A stretch of DNA of 64,000 bases from Panacagrimonas sp052386745 (GTDB lineage Bacteria > Pseudomonadota > Gammaproteobacteria > Nevskiales > Nevskiaceae): positions 62,001-126,000 of the forward strand of contig JBQTJW010000015.1 of NCBI GenBank assembly GCA_052386745.1, read 5' to 3'. Below are positions 15,427 to 24,669 of the stretch, piece by piece. The stretch's first letter is position 1, and each line of letters begins with the position of its first letter. The notes beneath the pieces are model-generated. The model ran no database searches. It had not been told where the DNA came from and saw only the letters and a list, made by a program, of their open reading frames with translations. A program made the translations under genes and the position numbers.

Positions 15427-16749
15427 TCAGAGCGCTTTAAGCAGCACCGCGGAATTGCGGTGGTAGTTGTAGATCTGCTGCTTCTGCATGGGCAGGTCGT
15501 CGATGCGCGCGGGCTTGAAGCCGTGCTCCAGGAACCAGTGCGGGGTATGCGTGGTGAGGGCGAACAGGCTCTTGATGCCCAGCTTGCGCGCGGTCTCCTC
15601 GGCCCGCGCCAGCAGCGCCGCGGCGCGGCCGGAGCGGCGGTAGTCCGGGTGCACGGCCACGCAGGAGAACTCCGCCATGGCGTTGGCCGCGAACGGGAAC
15701 AGCGCGCAGCAGGCCACCACCAGGCCGTCGCGCACCATCACATCGAACTGGCCGATCTCCAGCTCCAGCTGCTCGCGCGAACGCGGCACCAGCACGCCCG
15801 CCACTTCCAGCGGCTTGATCAGGGCCAGGATGCCGCCCACGTCCTCGATGGTGGCCTCGCGCACGGCCTCGTAATGCTCATCGGCGTAGATCATCAGGCC
15901 GACGCCGTCGCGCGTGTACAGCTCGCGCAGCAGCGCGCCCTCGGCCTCGGCGCCGACCAGGTGCACGCGCTTGACCCCGCCCCGGCCCGCCGCGAGCGCG
16001 GCGCCCAGGTAGCGGCGGTCCTGCTCGCTGACGCCGTTGGCCGCGGCCAGCAGGCGTTCGCCCTCGGCCAGCGACAGCTGCCCGGCGTCGCCGGTGTCGT
16101 CGGCCAGCTTCCAGCTGTCGGGGTCGGAGTTGGACACCAGCACGAGCTTGTCGGCGCCGAGCGCGATGGCCGTGGCCGTGGCCACGTCGGACGAACGCAG
16201 GTTGAAGATCTCCCCCGTCGGCGAATAGCCCACCGGCGACACCAGGGCGATGCGGTCCTGCGCCAGCACTTCGCGGATGCTGTCCACATCCACGCGGCGC
16301 ACCTCGCCGGTGTACTGGAAGTCCACGCCCTGGCGGATGCCCAGCGGCCGCGCCGTCACCCAGTTGCCGCTGGCCACGCGCAGCCGCGCGCCACCCATGG
16401 ACGTGCTGGCGAGCGAGGTGGACAGCCGCGCCTCCAGGTCCATGCGCAGGCTGCCCACCGCGGCCTTGACGCATTCCAGCGTCTCGCGATCGGTCACGCG
16501 CACCTCGCCCACGTAGCGCGTCGTCAGGCCGCGCGCGGACAGTTCGCGGTCGATCTGCGGGCGCGAGCCGTGCACCAGCACCAGCTTCACGCCCAGGCTG
16601 TGCAGCAGGGCGAGGTCGTAGACGAAGGTCTCGAAGTCCGGCCGATCCGCCACCTCGCCGCCGAACGACACCACGAACACGCGGCCGTTGTGGGCGTGGA
16701 CGTAAGGCGCGGACGCGCGCAGGGCGGAGACGAAATCGGCAGGTTGCAT
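15427..16749 (-). CDS. argA: Amino-acid N-acetyltransferase (N-acetylglutamate synthase)
   Basis: First enzyme of the acetylated arginine pathway, making N-acetylglutamate from glutamate and acetyl-CoA. The 440-residue length matches E. coli ArgA: an amino-acid-kinase fold (about 1-285, with FGGEV and VHGSRPQID; it binds arginine for feedback control in the family) and a C-terminal GNAT domain (about 295-440, with VHPDYRRSGRAAALL). The ATG at 16749 gives the normal start, and a frame open further upstream is not conserved. A TATAAT box (16761-16756) ends six bases before this ATG and there is no Shine-Dalgarno sequence, so the message may be leaderless. It is the first gene of the argA-bioA-rsmE-pyrC-tag run and is divergent from an MFS gene. 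Confidence 0.94.
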   Translation of the reverse strand: MQPADFVSALRASAPYVHAHNGRVFVVSFGGEVADRPDFETFVYDLALLHSLGVKLVLVHGSRPQIDRELSARGLTTRYVGEVRVTDRETLECVKAAVGSLRMDLEARLSTSLASTSMGGARLRVASGNWVTARPLGIRQGVDFQYTGEVRRVDVDSIREVLAQDRIALVSPVGYSPTGEIFNLRSSDVATATAIALGADKLVLVSNSDPDSWKLADDTGDAGQLSLAEGERLLAAANGVSEQDRRYLGAALAAGRGGVKRVHLVGAEAEGALLRELYTRDGVGLMIYADEHYEAVREATIEDVGGILALIKPLEVAGVLVPRSREQLELEIGQFDVMVRDGLVVACCALFPFAANAMAEFSCVAVHPDYRRSGRAAALLARAEETARKLGIKSLFALTTHTPHWFLEHGFKPARIDDLPMQKQQIYNYHRNSAVLLKAL

Positions 16750-16755
16750 CGGCCG

Positions 16756-16761
16756 ATTATA
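16756..16761 (-). promoter_or_regulatory. -10 box (TATAAT) directly upstream of argA
   Basis: A perfect TATAAT on the minus strand, with only CGGCCG between it and the argA ATG. A start site six to seven bases downstream would fall on the A of the start codon. No good -35 hexamer is seen at 16-18 bases. Confidence 0.6.
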
Positions 16762-16858
16762 AGTTGCCGACCGCTGCCGCCTGGGGCCGTGCTGCGTCAC
16801 GGGGCGCCGGGTGCAGCGTTTATCCTTGCGCCCCTTTTTTTCCTCATGGCCTCCACGC

Positions 16859-18073
16859 ATGAACGGCGCTGCCCGCATTCCCGATGTTCCGGGCCTGGTC
16901 ATGCTGTGCCTCGCGGCGTTCCTGAGCATGTCGGCCATGCGCGCCTGCGACCCGCTGCTGCCGCTGTTCGCGAGCACGTTTGCGGTGTCCACCGGGCAGG
17001 CGGCGCAGACCATCTCCTGGTTCGCGGTGGCTTATGGCGTGATGCAGCTGGTGTACGGCCCGCTCGGTGACCGCTACGGCAAGTTCCGCATGATCACGGT
17101 GGCCGTGGCCGGCTGCGCGGTGGGCAATTCCCTGGCCGCGATGTCGGGCAACCTGTACATGCTCAGCGTGGCGCGCGCCGTCTCGGGTGGCATGGCGGCG
17201 GGCATTATCCCCATGTCCATGGCGTGGATCGGCGATTCGGTGCCCTACGAGCGCCGCCAGGAAGTGCTGGCCTACATGATGACGGCGACGCTGCTGGGCA
17301 ATGCCTTCGGCCAGTGGTCGTCCGCAGTGCTGGCGGAGACCGTCGGCTGGCGCTGGGTGTTCGGCCTGCTGGCGACGCTGTTCCAGGTGGCCGCGCTGCG
17401 CATGGTGTTCATGGGGCGCACGCGGTCCACGCGCCCGCCCGCTGTTCCCGGCCGCAGCTTTTTTCAGGGCACCGTGACCGTGCTGCGCAGCCCCTGGGCG
17501 CGCACCATTCTGCTGTTCACCGCGGTCGAGGGCGCCTTTGCCTTCAGCGCGTTCGCCTTCGTGCCAGCCTACCTGCACGGCCGCTTCGGGCTGTCGCTGA
17601 ACGGGGCAGCTGCCATTGCCGCGCTGTTTGCGCTCAGCGGGCTCATCTACACCGCGCGCGCCCGGTTCCTCATCGCCTGGCTGGGCGAGCCGGGGCTGGT
17701 CCTTTGCGGCGCCGGGACGCTCGCGGTGGCCTACCTCGCCATTGCCGCATCGCCAAGCTGGCAGATGGCCGTGCCCGCCTGCGCCGCGGCCGGACTCGGC
17801 TTTGCGATGCTCCACAGCACGCTGCAGGCGCACGCCACGCAGATGGCACCGGCGCTGCGGGGCACCGCCGTCTCGCTGTTCGGCGCCGCGCTGTTCTTCG
17901 GCCAGTCGCTGGGCGTGGTGGGGTCGGCCCTGATCGTGGACCACGTTGGCTACCGCACCGTGTTCGTGACCGTGTGCATCGCCATCGGCCTGCTGGGGGT
18001 GACGCTGTCGCGCCGACTGGCGACTCATCGACTCGACGCGGCCCCTGCCATGAATATTGGGGCTGAAGGCTGA
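16859..18073 (+). CDS. MFS transporter
   Basis: Integral membrane protein of 404 residues with about 12 hydrophobic helices and the MFS motif A loop between TM2 and TM3 (YGPLGDRYGKFRM). TM1 begins with a short N-terminus and MSAMRACDPLLPLFA. It belongs to the drug/H+ antiporter-like branch, with multidrug resistance protein-type N-terminal sequences; the substrate cannot be assigned. The ATG at 16859 is used because an upstream in-frame start at 16811 would add a basic tail unlikely before TM1. A TATCCT box at 16821-16826 may be its -10. It diverges from argA and is followed by 240 non-coding bases before tRNA-fMet. Confidence 0.85.
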   Translation: MNGAARIPDVPGLVMLCLAAFLSMSAMRACDPLLPLFASTFAVSTGQAAQTISWFAVAYGVMQLVYGPLGDRYGKFRMITVAVAGCAVGNSLAAMSGNLYMLSVARAVSGGMAAGIIPMSMAWIGDSVPYERRQEVLAYMMTATLLGNAFGQWSSAVLAETVGWRWVFGLLATLFQVAALRMVFMGRTRSTRPPAVPGRSFFQGTVTVLRSPWARTILLFTAVEGAFAFSAFAFVPAYLHGRFGLSLNGAAAIAALFALSGLIYTARARFLIAWLGEPGLVLCGAGTLAVAYLAIAASPSWQMAVPACAAAGLGFAMLHSTLQAHATQMAPALRGTAVSLFGAALFFGQSLGVVGSALIVDHVGYRTVFVTVCIAIGLLGVTLSRRLATHRLDAAPAMNIGAEG

Positions 18074-18272
18074 TGAACCGCGGTTCCACGCCACAGGAGA
18101 TGCTGCGGCTTCGAGCAGGCGGGTAGATGCGTCCGTTGCCTTGATCGCAGAGCCGCTCGCTCCGGACATTCGCGTGCCTTTTTTTGCGCCGCACCTGTCT
18201 CTCGATTCACAAATCCGAAAGTGCGCAGGGACCACGTCATCCCTTCATGCCGAACTATTTGTAGACCGCCCG

Positions 18273-18301
18273 TTGCCACCCGTATGGTCGCTCCATATAC
18301 T
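18273..18301 (+). promoter_or_regulatory. Sigma70 promoter of tRNA-fMet / rimP-nusA-infB
   Basis: TTGCCA (18273-18278), a 17-base spacer and TATACT (18296-18301) make a strong sigma70 promoter. The expected start is near 18308, about eight bases before the mature tRNA. It probably drives the tRNA and, by readthrough of the downstream terminator, the nusA operon. The rest of the gap after the MFS gene (18074-18272) shows nothing else. Confidence 0.85.
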
Positions 18302-18315
18302 GGTCGTCTGTCTGG

Positions 18316-18392
<77 letters not shown>

Positions 18393-18408
18393 ATTACATG
18401 TTGGAACC

Positions 18409-18430
18409 AGGCCCCGTGCGGGCCTTTTTT
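18409..18430 (+). terminator. Intrinsic terminator after tRNA-fMet
   Basis: AGGCCC, a CGTGC loop, GGGCCT and a run of six T. It separates the tRNA from rimP. In the E. coli metY-nusA operon comparable terminators are partly read through, which lets NusA feed back on its own operon; the same is possible here. Confidence 0.88.
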
Positions 18431-18453
18431 CGTTGTTTTTTCTGGATGCCCCG

Positions 18454-18930
18454 GTGCTGCAGGAACGCCTGATAACGCTGATCGAACCGCTGGTCGAGTC
18501 ACTCGGCTACGAGCTCGTCTTGCTCGAATTCGGCACGCATGGCCGGTCGGCGGTGCTGAGGCTGTTCCTGGATTCGCCCGAGGGCGTAACGCTGGGCGAC
18601 TGCGAGCGGGTCAGCCGCGAAACGGCCGCCCTGCTGGATGTGGAAGACCCCATCCACTCGCAGTACCAGCTGGAGGTGTCCTCGCCGGGGCTCGACCGCC
18701 CGTTGGCGAAGCCGCAGCACTTCGAGCGCTTTGCGGGGAAGAAGGCCCGGGTGGAGCTGGCGGTGCCGCTCAACGGGCAGAAGAAATTTGTGGGAACGAT
18801 TTGCGGAACGTCGGCGGACGGTGTGCGTCTGGCGGTAGAGCGGGGCGAGGTGGAGCTGGCTTACTCGTCCATTGCCAGGGCGCGACTGGTTCCGGATTAC
18901 TCAACGAAAACTGCTGAGGGTGAGGCGTGA
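18454..18930 (+). CDS. rimP: Ribosome maturation factor RimP
   Basis: About 158 residues; needed for late 30S subunit assembly. The N-terminal alpha/beta domain reads LIEPLVESLGYELVLLEFG, and the family motif VSSPGLDRPL is present, followed by an SH3-like C-terminal domain. The start is uncertain: GTG at 18454 is preferred because an in-frame TTG at 18433 lies in the T-tract of the preceding terminator and has no ribosome site. It is the first gene of the nusA operon, and its TGA overlaps the nusA GTG. Confidence 0.9.
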   Translation: MLQERLITLIEPLVESLGYELVLLEFGTHGRSAVLRLFLDSPEGVTLGDCERVSRETAALLDVEDPIHSQYQLEVSSPGLDRPLAKPQHFERFAGKKARVELAVPLNGQKKFVGTICGTSADGVRLAVERGEVELAYSSIARARLVPDYSTKTAEGEA

Positions 18931-20414
18931 GCAAAAACATACTCTTGATGGCCGACGTGGTTTCCCACGAGAAGGGCGTGGACAAGGACACGATCTTCAG
19001 CGCGCTGGAAGCGGCCCTGGCCTCGGCCACCAAGGAGCGCTACGGCGACGAGTCCGACGTGCGCGTGGCCATCGACCGCCACACGGGCGAGTACGAATCC
19101 TTCCGCCGCTGGACGGTGCTGGAGGACGACAGCGAGGATTTCGAGTTCCCCGAGCGCCAGATCAAGCTGTCCTACGCGCGCAAGGAAAACCCCGGCATCG
19201 AGCCGGGCGCGGTGATCGAGCACAAGATCGAGTCGGTGGATTTTGGCCGCATCGGCGCGCAGCGGGCCAAGCAGGTCATCGTGCAGAAGGTGCGGGACGC
19301 CGAGCGCTCGCAGATCGTCGAAACCTACAAGCATCGCGTGGGCGAGTTGCTCACCGGGCTCATCAAGCGCATGGAGCGCGGGTCGGTGATCGTGGACCTG
19401 GGCAGCAACGTGGAGGCGATCATCCCGCGCGAGCACCTCATCCCGCGCGAGCCGGCGCGTCCGGGCGACCGGATCCGCGGCTACCTGTACGAGGTCAGCG
19501 CCCAGGTTCGCGGGCCGCAGCTGTTCATGTCGCGCACCCTGCCCAGGTACCTGCTGGAACTGTTCAAGCTCGAAGTGCCTGAAATCGCGCAGGGCCTGAT
19601 CGAGCTCAAGGGTGCGGCGCGCGACCCCGGCCTGCGCGCCAAGATCGCGGTGCAGGCCAAGGACAAGCGCATCGACCCCGTGGGCGCCTGTGTTGGCATG
19701 CGCGGTTCGCGGGTGCAGAGCGTATCCAACGAGCTGGCCGGCGAGCGCGTGGATATCGTCCCCTGGGACGACAACCCGGCGCAGTTCGTCATCAACGCCA
19801 TGGCCCCGGCGGAAGTGGAGAACGTGGTCATCGACGAAGAAGCCCACGCCATGTCCATCGGCGTGCAGGAGGACAAGCTAGCCCAGGCCATCGGCCGCGG
19901 CGGGCAGAACGTGCGCCTGGCCTCCGAGCTCACCGGCTGGGTGCTGAACGTGATGACCACCGGCGACCTGGAGTCCAAGAAGGACGAGGAAAACCGCGGC
20001 ATTCTCGAAAGCTTCATGCGCGACCTGGACGTGGACGCGGAAGTCGCCGGCGTGCTGGTGGACGAAGGTTTCACCACGCTCGAGGAAGTGGCCTACGTGC
20101 CCGCCGAGGAGCTGCTGCACATCGAGGAGTTCGACGAGTCCATCGTCGAAGAGCTGCGCAGCCGCGCCCAGGACGTGCTGCTGACCAAGGCCATCGCCAA
20201 GGCCGAAACGGCCGCCGATGTCGCGCCGGCGGACGACCTGCTGGCGGTCGAAGGCATGACCGAGGAGCTGGCCTTCAACCTGGCCCAGCTCGGCATCGTC
20301 ACGGCCGAGAACCTGGCGGACCTCGCCACCGATGAGCTGCTCGACCTCATCGACACCGATGAACATGACGCCCAGGCCCTGATCATGGCCGCCCGGCAGA
20401 AGGTCTACGCCTGA
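18927..20414 (+). CDS. nusA: Transcription termination/antitermination factor NusA
   Basis: RNA-polymerase-binding factor of 495 residues that controls pausing, termination and antitermination. Domains in order: N-terminal RNAP-binding domain (1-130), S1 (about 135-200), KH1 and KH2 (about 205-345, with GACVGMRGSR and IGRGGQNVRLA), and two C-terminal acidic repeats (about 365-425 and 435-495), as in gammaproteobacterial NusA. It starts with GTG overlapping the rimP stop (GTGA), preceded by a GGGTGAGG ribosome site. Confidence 0.97.
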   Translation: MSKNILLMADVVSHEKGVDKDTIFSALEAALASATKERYGDESDVRVAIDRHTGEYESFRRWTVLEDDSEDFEFPERQIKLSYARKENPGIEPGAVIEHKIESVDFGRIGAQRAKQVIVQKVRDAERSQIVETYKHRVGELLTGLIKRMERGSVIVDLGSNVEAIIPREHLIPREPARPGDRIRGYLYEVSAQVRGPQLFMSRTLPRYLLELFKLEVPEIAQGLIELKGAARDPGLRAKIAVQAKDKRIDPVGACVGMRGSRVQSVSNELAGERVDIVPWDDNPAQFVINAMAPAEVENVVIDEEAHAMSIGVQEDKLAQAIGRGGQNVRLASELTGWVLNVMTTGDLESKKDEENRGILESFMRDLDVDAEVAGVLVDEGFTTLEEVAYVPAEELLHIEEFDESIVEELRSRAQDVLLTKAIAKAETAADVAPADDLLAVEGMTEELAFNLAQLGIVTAENLADLATDELLDLIDTDEHDAQALIMAARQKVYA

Positions 20415-20446
20415 ACGACCACCGCCCCACACTGACTTACGCCGCC

Positions 20447-23233
20447 ATGTCCACCGTCACAGTCCAGAATTTTGCCGAAGAGCTCAAGCGGCCGGTGGCC
20501 GAGCTGCTGATCCAGCTGAAGGAGGCCGGCGTGCAGGCCGAAGACGCCCGGTCGCCCCTGTCGTCCAACGACAAGCTCGCACTCCTCAGCTACCTGCGGC
20601 AGAAGACGCGTGCGCCCATCGCCACCGTGAGCGGCTCGGGTGCGGTCAATCCCAACCGCATCACCCTGAAGCGCAAGGAAACCTCCGAGCTGAAGCTGGC
20701 GGTCGGGCGGGGTCTGCCCAGCAAGACGGTGAGCGTGGAAGTCCGCAAGAAGCGGGTGTTCACCGCCGAGCCGCCCATGATGCCGCGGCCCGCAGCGGCA
20801 CTGGCCGAAGTGCTGGCGCCGATCGAGGCCGAAGCCGAGATCGAGGCCGAAGTGTTGGAGTCGCTGGAGCCGGCGCCCATCGTCGCCGAGCCGGTCCAGC
20901 CCGAGCCCGTATTGGACGCGCCCGACGCCGAGGCCGTTGCGCGCGAGGCCGAGCGGCTGGCGCAGCAGCAGGCGGAACGCGAGGCCCATGCCGCCGCGGA
21001 AGCCGAGGCCCAGCGTCAGCGCGACGAAGCCGAGCAGTGCCTGCGCCAGGAGGCGGAAGCCAAGGTGCGTGCAGAGGCCGAAGCCGCCGAACAGGCGCGC
21101 CGCGAACACGAGGACAAGCTCAAGAACGATCCGATCTATCGCGCGCGGATGGAGGCGGAAAGTTCGCGCCGCCGCGCCGCCGAGAACCTGCGTCGCTCCG
21201 CGGAAGCGCGCCTGGCCCAGCCGGCAGCAGCCCCCGCGCCGACGGTGCCTCCGGCCGCTGCCGCCAAGAAGCCCGCCGCCGCGCCGGCCCCGGCCGATGC
21301 CAAGGGCGATCGCGATCGCGGTCGCGGCCATGGCCGCCAGGAACTGCACGTGGCCGAGGGCAAGGGCGGCAAGCGCGACAAGAAGAAGCGTAAGCCCACC
21401 GGCCAGGTGCGTGTGGACAACGCCCACCAGTTCGAGCGGCCGATTGCGCCGGTCGTGCGCGAGGTGGAGGTGCCGGAAGGCATCACCGTGGCCGACCTCG
21501 CCAACCGCATGGCGGTCAAGGCCACCGAGCTGATCAAGGTCATGATGAAGAACGGCGTCATGGCCACCATCAACCAGATGCTCGACCAGGACACGGCCGT
21601 GCTCATGGTGGAAGAGCTCGGCCACAAGGCGCGCGTCGTCAAGGGTACCGAGTTCGAAGAGGGCCTGATCCAGGCGGTCGAGGGCGAGAAGCGCGACGTA
21701 CCGCAGGAAACGCGGCCGCCCGTGGTCACCATCATGGGCCACGTCGACCACGGCAAGACCTCCCTGCTGGACTACATCCGCAAGACCCGCGTGGCCGCGG
21801 GCGAGGCCGGCGGCATCACCCAGCACATCGGCGCGTACCACGTGACCACGGCCAAGGGCGTGGTCACGTTCCTGGACACACCGGGCCACGCCGCCTTCAC
21901 CCGCATGCGTGCCCGCGGTGCCCAGGTGACGGACATCGTGATCCTGGTCATTGCCGGCGACGACGGCGTGATGCCGCAGACGCGCGAAGCCATCCAGCAC
22001 GCGCGCGCCGCCAACGCGCCGATGGTGGTGGCGGTCACCAAGATCGACAAGCCAGGCTCGGATCTTCAGCGCGTGAAGAACGAACTGCTGAAGGAAGAGG
22101 TGGTGGCCGAGGATTTTGGCGGCGACATCCAGGTGGTGGGCGTGTCGTCGGTCAGCGGTCAGGGCATCGATGCGCTGCTGGACGCCATCCTGCTGCAGGC
22201 CGAGGTGCTGGAACTGACCGCTGCCGTGGACGTTCCGGCGCGCGGCCAGATCGTGGAATCGTCCATCGAGAAAGGCCGCGGACCGGTGGCGACCGTGCTG
22301 GTTCGCGCCGGCACGCTGCGCCAGGGCGACGTGATCCTCACCGGCCCGCACTTCGGCCGCGTGCGCGCCATGTTCGACGAGGGCGGCAAGCCGGTGAAGC
22401 AGGCCGGCCCGTCCATCCCGGTGCAGGTGCTGGGGCTCTCGGGCGTGCCCGATGTGGGCGAGGACATCGTGGTGGTGGCCGACGAGCGCAAGGCGCGCGA
22501 GCTGGCCATCCTGCGCGAAGGCAAGCAGCGCGAACGCAAGATGGAGCAGTCGCAGACCGTGCGCATGGACCAGATCTTCGCGCGCATGGGCGAGAACGAG
22601 GGCGAGATCAAGAATCTCAACCTGATGATCAAGACCGACGTCCAGGGTTCGGCCGAAGCGCTGGCCGATGCCCTGCGCAAGCTGCCGAGCGCCGAGGTGC
22701 GGGTGAACGTGCTGTCGTCCACCATCGGCGGCATCAGCGAGTCGGACGTGGACCTGGCCGTGGCCTCCAAGGCCATCATCATCGGCTTCAACGTGCGTGC
22801 CGACAGCGTGGCGCGCAAGCGCATCCAGGATGCGGGCGTCGACGTGCGCTACTACTCCATCATCTACCAGGTGATCGACGACGTGACCGCGGCCATCGCC
22901 GGCATGCTCGGCACCGAGATGCGCGAGCAGATCGTGGGCATTGCCCAGGTGCGCGACGTGTTCCGCAGCTCGGTGCTCGGCAACATTGCCGGCTGCCTGG
23001 TGGTGGAAGGCAGCGTGCAGCGAAACCTGCCCATCCGCGTGCTGCGCAACCAGACCGTGGTCTACGAGGGCGTGCTGGAATCGCTGCGGCGCTTCAAGGA
23101 CGACGTGCAGAAGGTCGAGGCCGGGACCGAGTGCGGCATCGGCGTGAAGAACTACAACGACGTGAAGGTGGGCGACCAGATCGAATGCTTTGATCGCATC
23201 GAGATCCGCCGCACCGTGAAGGCCGAGGCCTGA
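20447..23233 (+). CDS. infB: Translation initiation factor IF-2
   Basis: GTPase that places fMet-tRNA on the 30S subunit and promotes subunit joining; 928 residues. An IF2 N-terminal domain (1-50) is followed by a long Ala/Glu/Arg-rich coiled linker (about 100-310), a second IF2_N domain near 335-385, then the G domain with GHVDHGKTS, DTPGHAAF and TKID. Beta-barrel domain II, domain III and the C-terminal fMet-tRNA-binding domain complete it. It follows nusA by 32 bases. The extended repetitive N-terminal region accounts for the length relative to short-form IF2. Confidence 0.98.
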   Translation: MSTVTVQNFAEELKRPVAELLIQLKEAGVQAEDARSPLSSNDKLALLSYLRQKTRAPIATVSGSGAVNPNRITLKRKETSELKLAVGRGLPSKTVSVEVRKKRVFTAEPPMMPRPAAALAEVLAPIEAEAEIEAEVLESLEPAPIVAEPVQPEPVLDAPDAEAVAREAERLAQQQAEREAHAAAEAEAQRQRDEAEQCLRQEAEAKVRAEAEAAEQARREHEDKLKNDPIYRARMEAESSRRRAAENLRRSAEARLAQPAAAPAPTVPPAAAAKKPAAAPAPADAKGDRDRGRGHGRQELHVAEGKGGKRDKKKRKPTGQVRVDNAHQFERPIAPVVREVEVPEGITVADLANRMAVKATELIKVMMKNGVMATINQMLDQDTAVLMVEELGHKARVVKGTEFEEGLIQAVEGEKRDVPQETRPPVVTIMGHVDHGKTSLLDYIRKTRVAAGEAGGITQHIGAYHVTTAKGVVTFLDTPGHAAFTRMRARGAQVTDIVILVIAGDDGVMPQTREAIQHARAANAPMVVAVTKIDKPGSDLQRVKNELLKEEVVAEDFGGDIQVVGVSSVSGQGIDALLDAILLQAEVLELTAAVDVPARGQIVESSIEKGRGPVATVLVRAGTLRQGDVILTGPHFGRVRAMFDEGGKPVKQAGPSIPVQVLGLSGVPDVGEDIVVVADERKARELAILREGKQRERKMEQSQTVRMDQIFARMGENEGEIKNLNLMIKTDVQGSAEALADALRKLPSAEVRVNVLSSTIGGISESDVDLAVASKAIIIGFNVRADSVARKRIQDAGVDVRYYSIIYQVIDDVTAAIAGMLGTEMREQIVGIAQVRDVFRSSVLGNIAGCLVVEGSVQRNLPIRVLRNQTVVYEGVLESLRRFKDDVQKVEAGTECGIGVKNYNDVKVGDQIECFDRIEIRRTVKAEA

Positions 23234-23294
23234 AGCCGGCGGCGCGCGCGGCTGACGTGTCAGTGCCAGCCGCCGGCCCCCGGCCCATCCGGAC

Positions 23295-23675
23295 ATGAAA
23301 GAATTTCCGCGCAAGCTGCGCATCAACACCCAGTTGCAGCGGGAGCTGTCGGAGCTGATCACCGACGTGCTCACTGATCCGCGCCTGGAAGGCGTCTTCA
23401 TTACCCAGGTGGATGCGGCGCCCGACCTTCGCAACGCCACCATCCTGGTCAGCTCCCTCAAGCCGGACGCGGAACTGGCCGCGGCCGTGGGCGTGCTCAA
23501 CAACGCGGCGCCGCTCATGCGCAAGCACCTGGGCGCGCGGTTGCGGATGCGCTACACGCCGCATCTTCATTTTCGTGCCGACACCCAGCTGCGCCAGGCC
23601 GACCGGCTGACGCAGCTCATCCGCGAGTCGGTGCAGATCGATCGCGCCCACGCGCAAGACCGCCGCGAGGACTAG
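23295..23675 (+). CDS. rbfA: Ribosome-binding factor A
   Basis: KH-like protein of 126 residues that binds the 30S subunit during maturation and cold adaptation. It opens with FPRKLRINTQLQRELSELI, a variant of the usual R-x-x-R-v-x-x-Q-i start, and contains FITQVDAAPDLRNATILVS and the helix LRMRYTPHLHFRAD typical of RbfA. It sits between infB and truB as in most proteobacteria. Its stop codon is four bases before the proposed ATT start of truB. Confidence 0.95.
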   Translation: MKEFPRKLRINTQLQRELSELITDVLTDPRLEGVFITQVDAAPDLRNATILVSSLKPDAELAAAVGVLNNAAPLMRKHLGARLRMRYTPHLHFRADTQLRQADRLTQLIRESVQIDRAHAQDRRED

Positions 23676-23679
23676 GGTC

Positions 23680-24669
23680 ATTCCGGCGTCAAGGACGCGG
23701 TGGCGCGATGTCGACGGCATCCTGCTGCTCGACAAGCCGCTGGGGATCAGTTCCAACCGCGCCCTGCAGATGGTGCGGCACCTGTTCCGCGCGACAAAGG
23801 CCGGGCACACCGGCAGCCTCGACCCGTTGGCCACCGGCATGCTGCCGATCTGTTTCGGCGAAGCCACCAAGCTGTGCGGCCAGCTGCTGGACTCCGACAA
23901 GTGCTACGCGGCCACCATTGCCCTCGGGCAGAGGACCACCACTGGCGACGCCGAGGGCGAGATCGTTGCCCGCTCCGATCCACAGGGGCTGGACCTGGCG
24001 GCGTTCGAGTCGGTGCGGTCCCGGTTTCTCGGACCGATCCGCCAGGTGCCGCCCATGTACTCCGCCCTCAAGCACCAGGGACAGCGCCTGTACGAGCTCG
24101 CCCGCGCTGGAGAAGAAGTGGACCGCGCGCCGCGCGAAGTGACCATTCGCCGCCTCGATCTGCTGGCGCTGTCCGACGCAAGGCTGGACATCCGCGTCTC
24201 CTGCTCGAAGGGCACCTATATCCGGACGCTGGCCGAGGACTTGGCCGCCGCGGTCGGCCAGCAGGCGCATTTGAGCATGCTGCGGCGCCTGGAAGTCGGC
24301 CCGTTCAGGCGCATGCGGATGTGGTCGTACGAGGAGCTGGAGCGGATTGCCGGCGATCCGGAGAATGCCGACCTGCCGGCCCTGGACGCCTGCCTGGAGC
24401 CGCTGTCCAGCGCCGTCAGCGACTGGCCGCAGGTCCGTCTGCCCGATGCGCAGCTTGCTCGCCTGGCGAAGGGTCAGTCGATGCCACTCTCCCCGGAATC
24501 CGATGGAATGCTGGACCTGCCCGAGCCGAGCCAGGGCAGGCAGGTGGCCGTGATGAACCTGGGCGGCGAGCTCAAGGCGCTTGCGCAGTTGGGTGCGGAT
24601 GCGCAACTGGTCCCGAAGCGCTGGCTCGGCGGGACGGTTCGGCTTGAGGCAGAAGGTGCCGCCCGCTAG
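23680..24669 (+). CDS. truB: tRNA pseudouridine(55) synthase, probable ATT start
   Basis: Makes pseudouridine 55 in the T-loop of tRNAs. The N-terminal motif GILLLDKPLGISSN and the catalytic aspartate motif GHTGSLDPLATGM are both in one frame, as are the later YSALKHQGQRLYELAR and a C-terminal PUA-like domain. In this frame there is no ATG, GTG or TTG between the upstream stop (23608) and the ATG at 23770, which lies after the first motif and would cut it off. ATT at 23680 is in frame, with GAGG at 23667-23670 nine bases upstream, and gives 329 residues, near the family norm (E. coli 314). ATT is the best candidate; a base error just upstream is the alternative. Confidence 0.88.
   Translation: MPASRTRWRDVDGILLLDKPLGISSNRALQMVRHLFRATKAGHTGSLDPLATGMLPICFGEATKLCGQLLDSDKCYAATIALGQRTTTGDAEGEIVARSDPQGLDLAAFESVRSRFLGPIRQVPPMYSALKHQGQRLYELARAGEEVDRAPREVTIRRLDLLALSDARLDIRVSCSKGTYIRTLAEDLAAAVGQQAHLSMLRRLEVGPFRRMRMWSYEELERIAGDPENADLPALDACLEPLSSAVSDWPQVRLPDAQLARLAKGQSMPLSPESDGMLDLPEPSQGRQVAVMNLGGELKALAQLGADAQLVPKRWLGGTVRLEAEGAAR

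Noticed and set aside
23770..24669. truB starting at the ATG at 23770
   Set aside because: It would remove the conserved KPLGISSN motif that is in frame just upstream.
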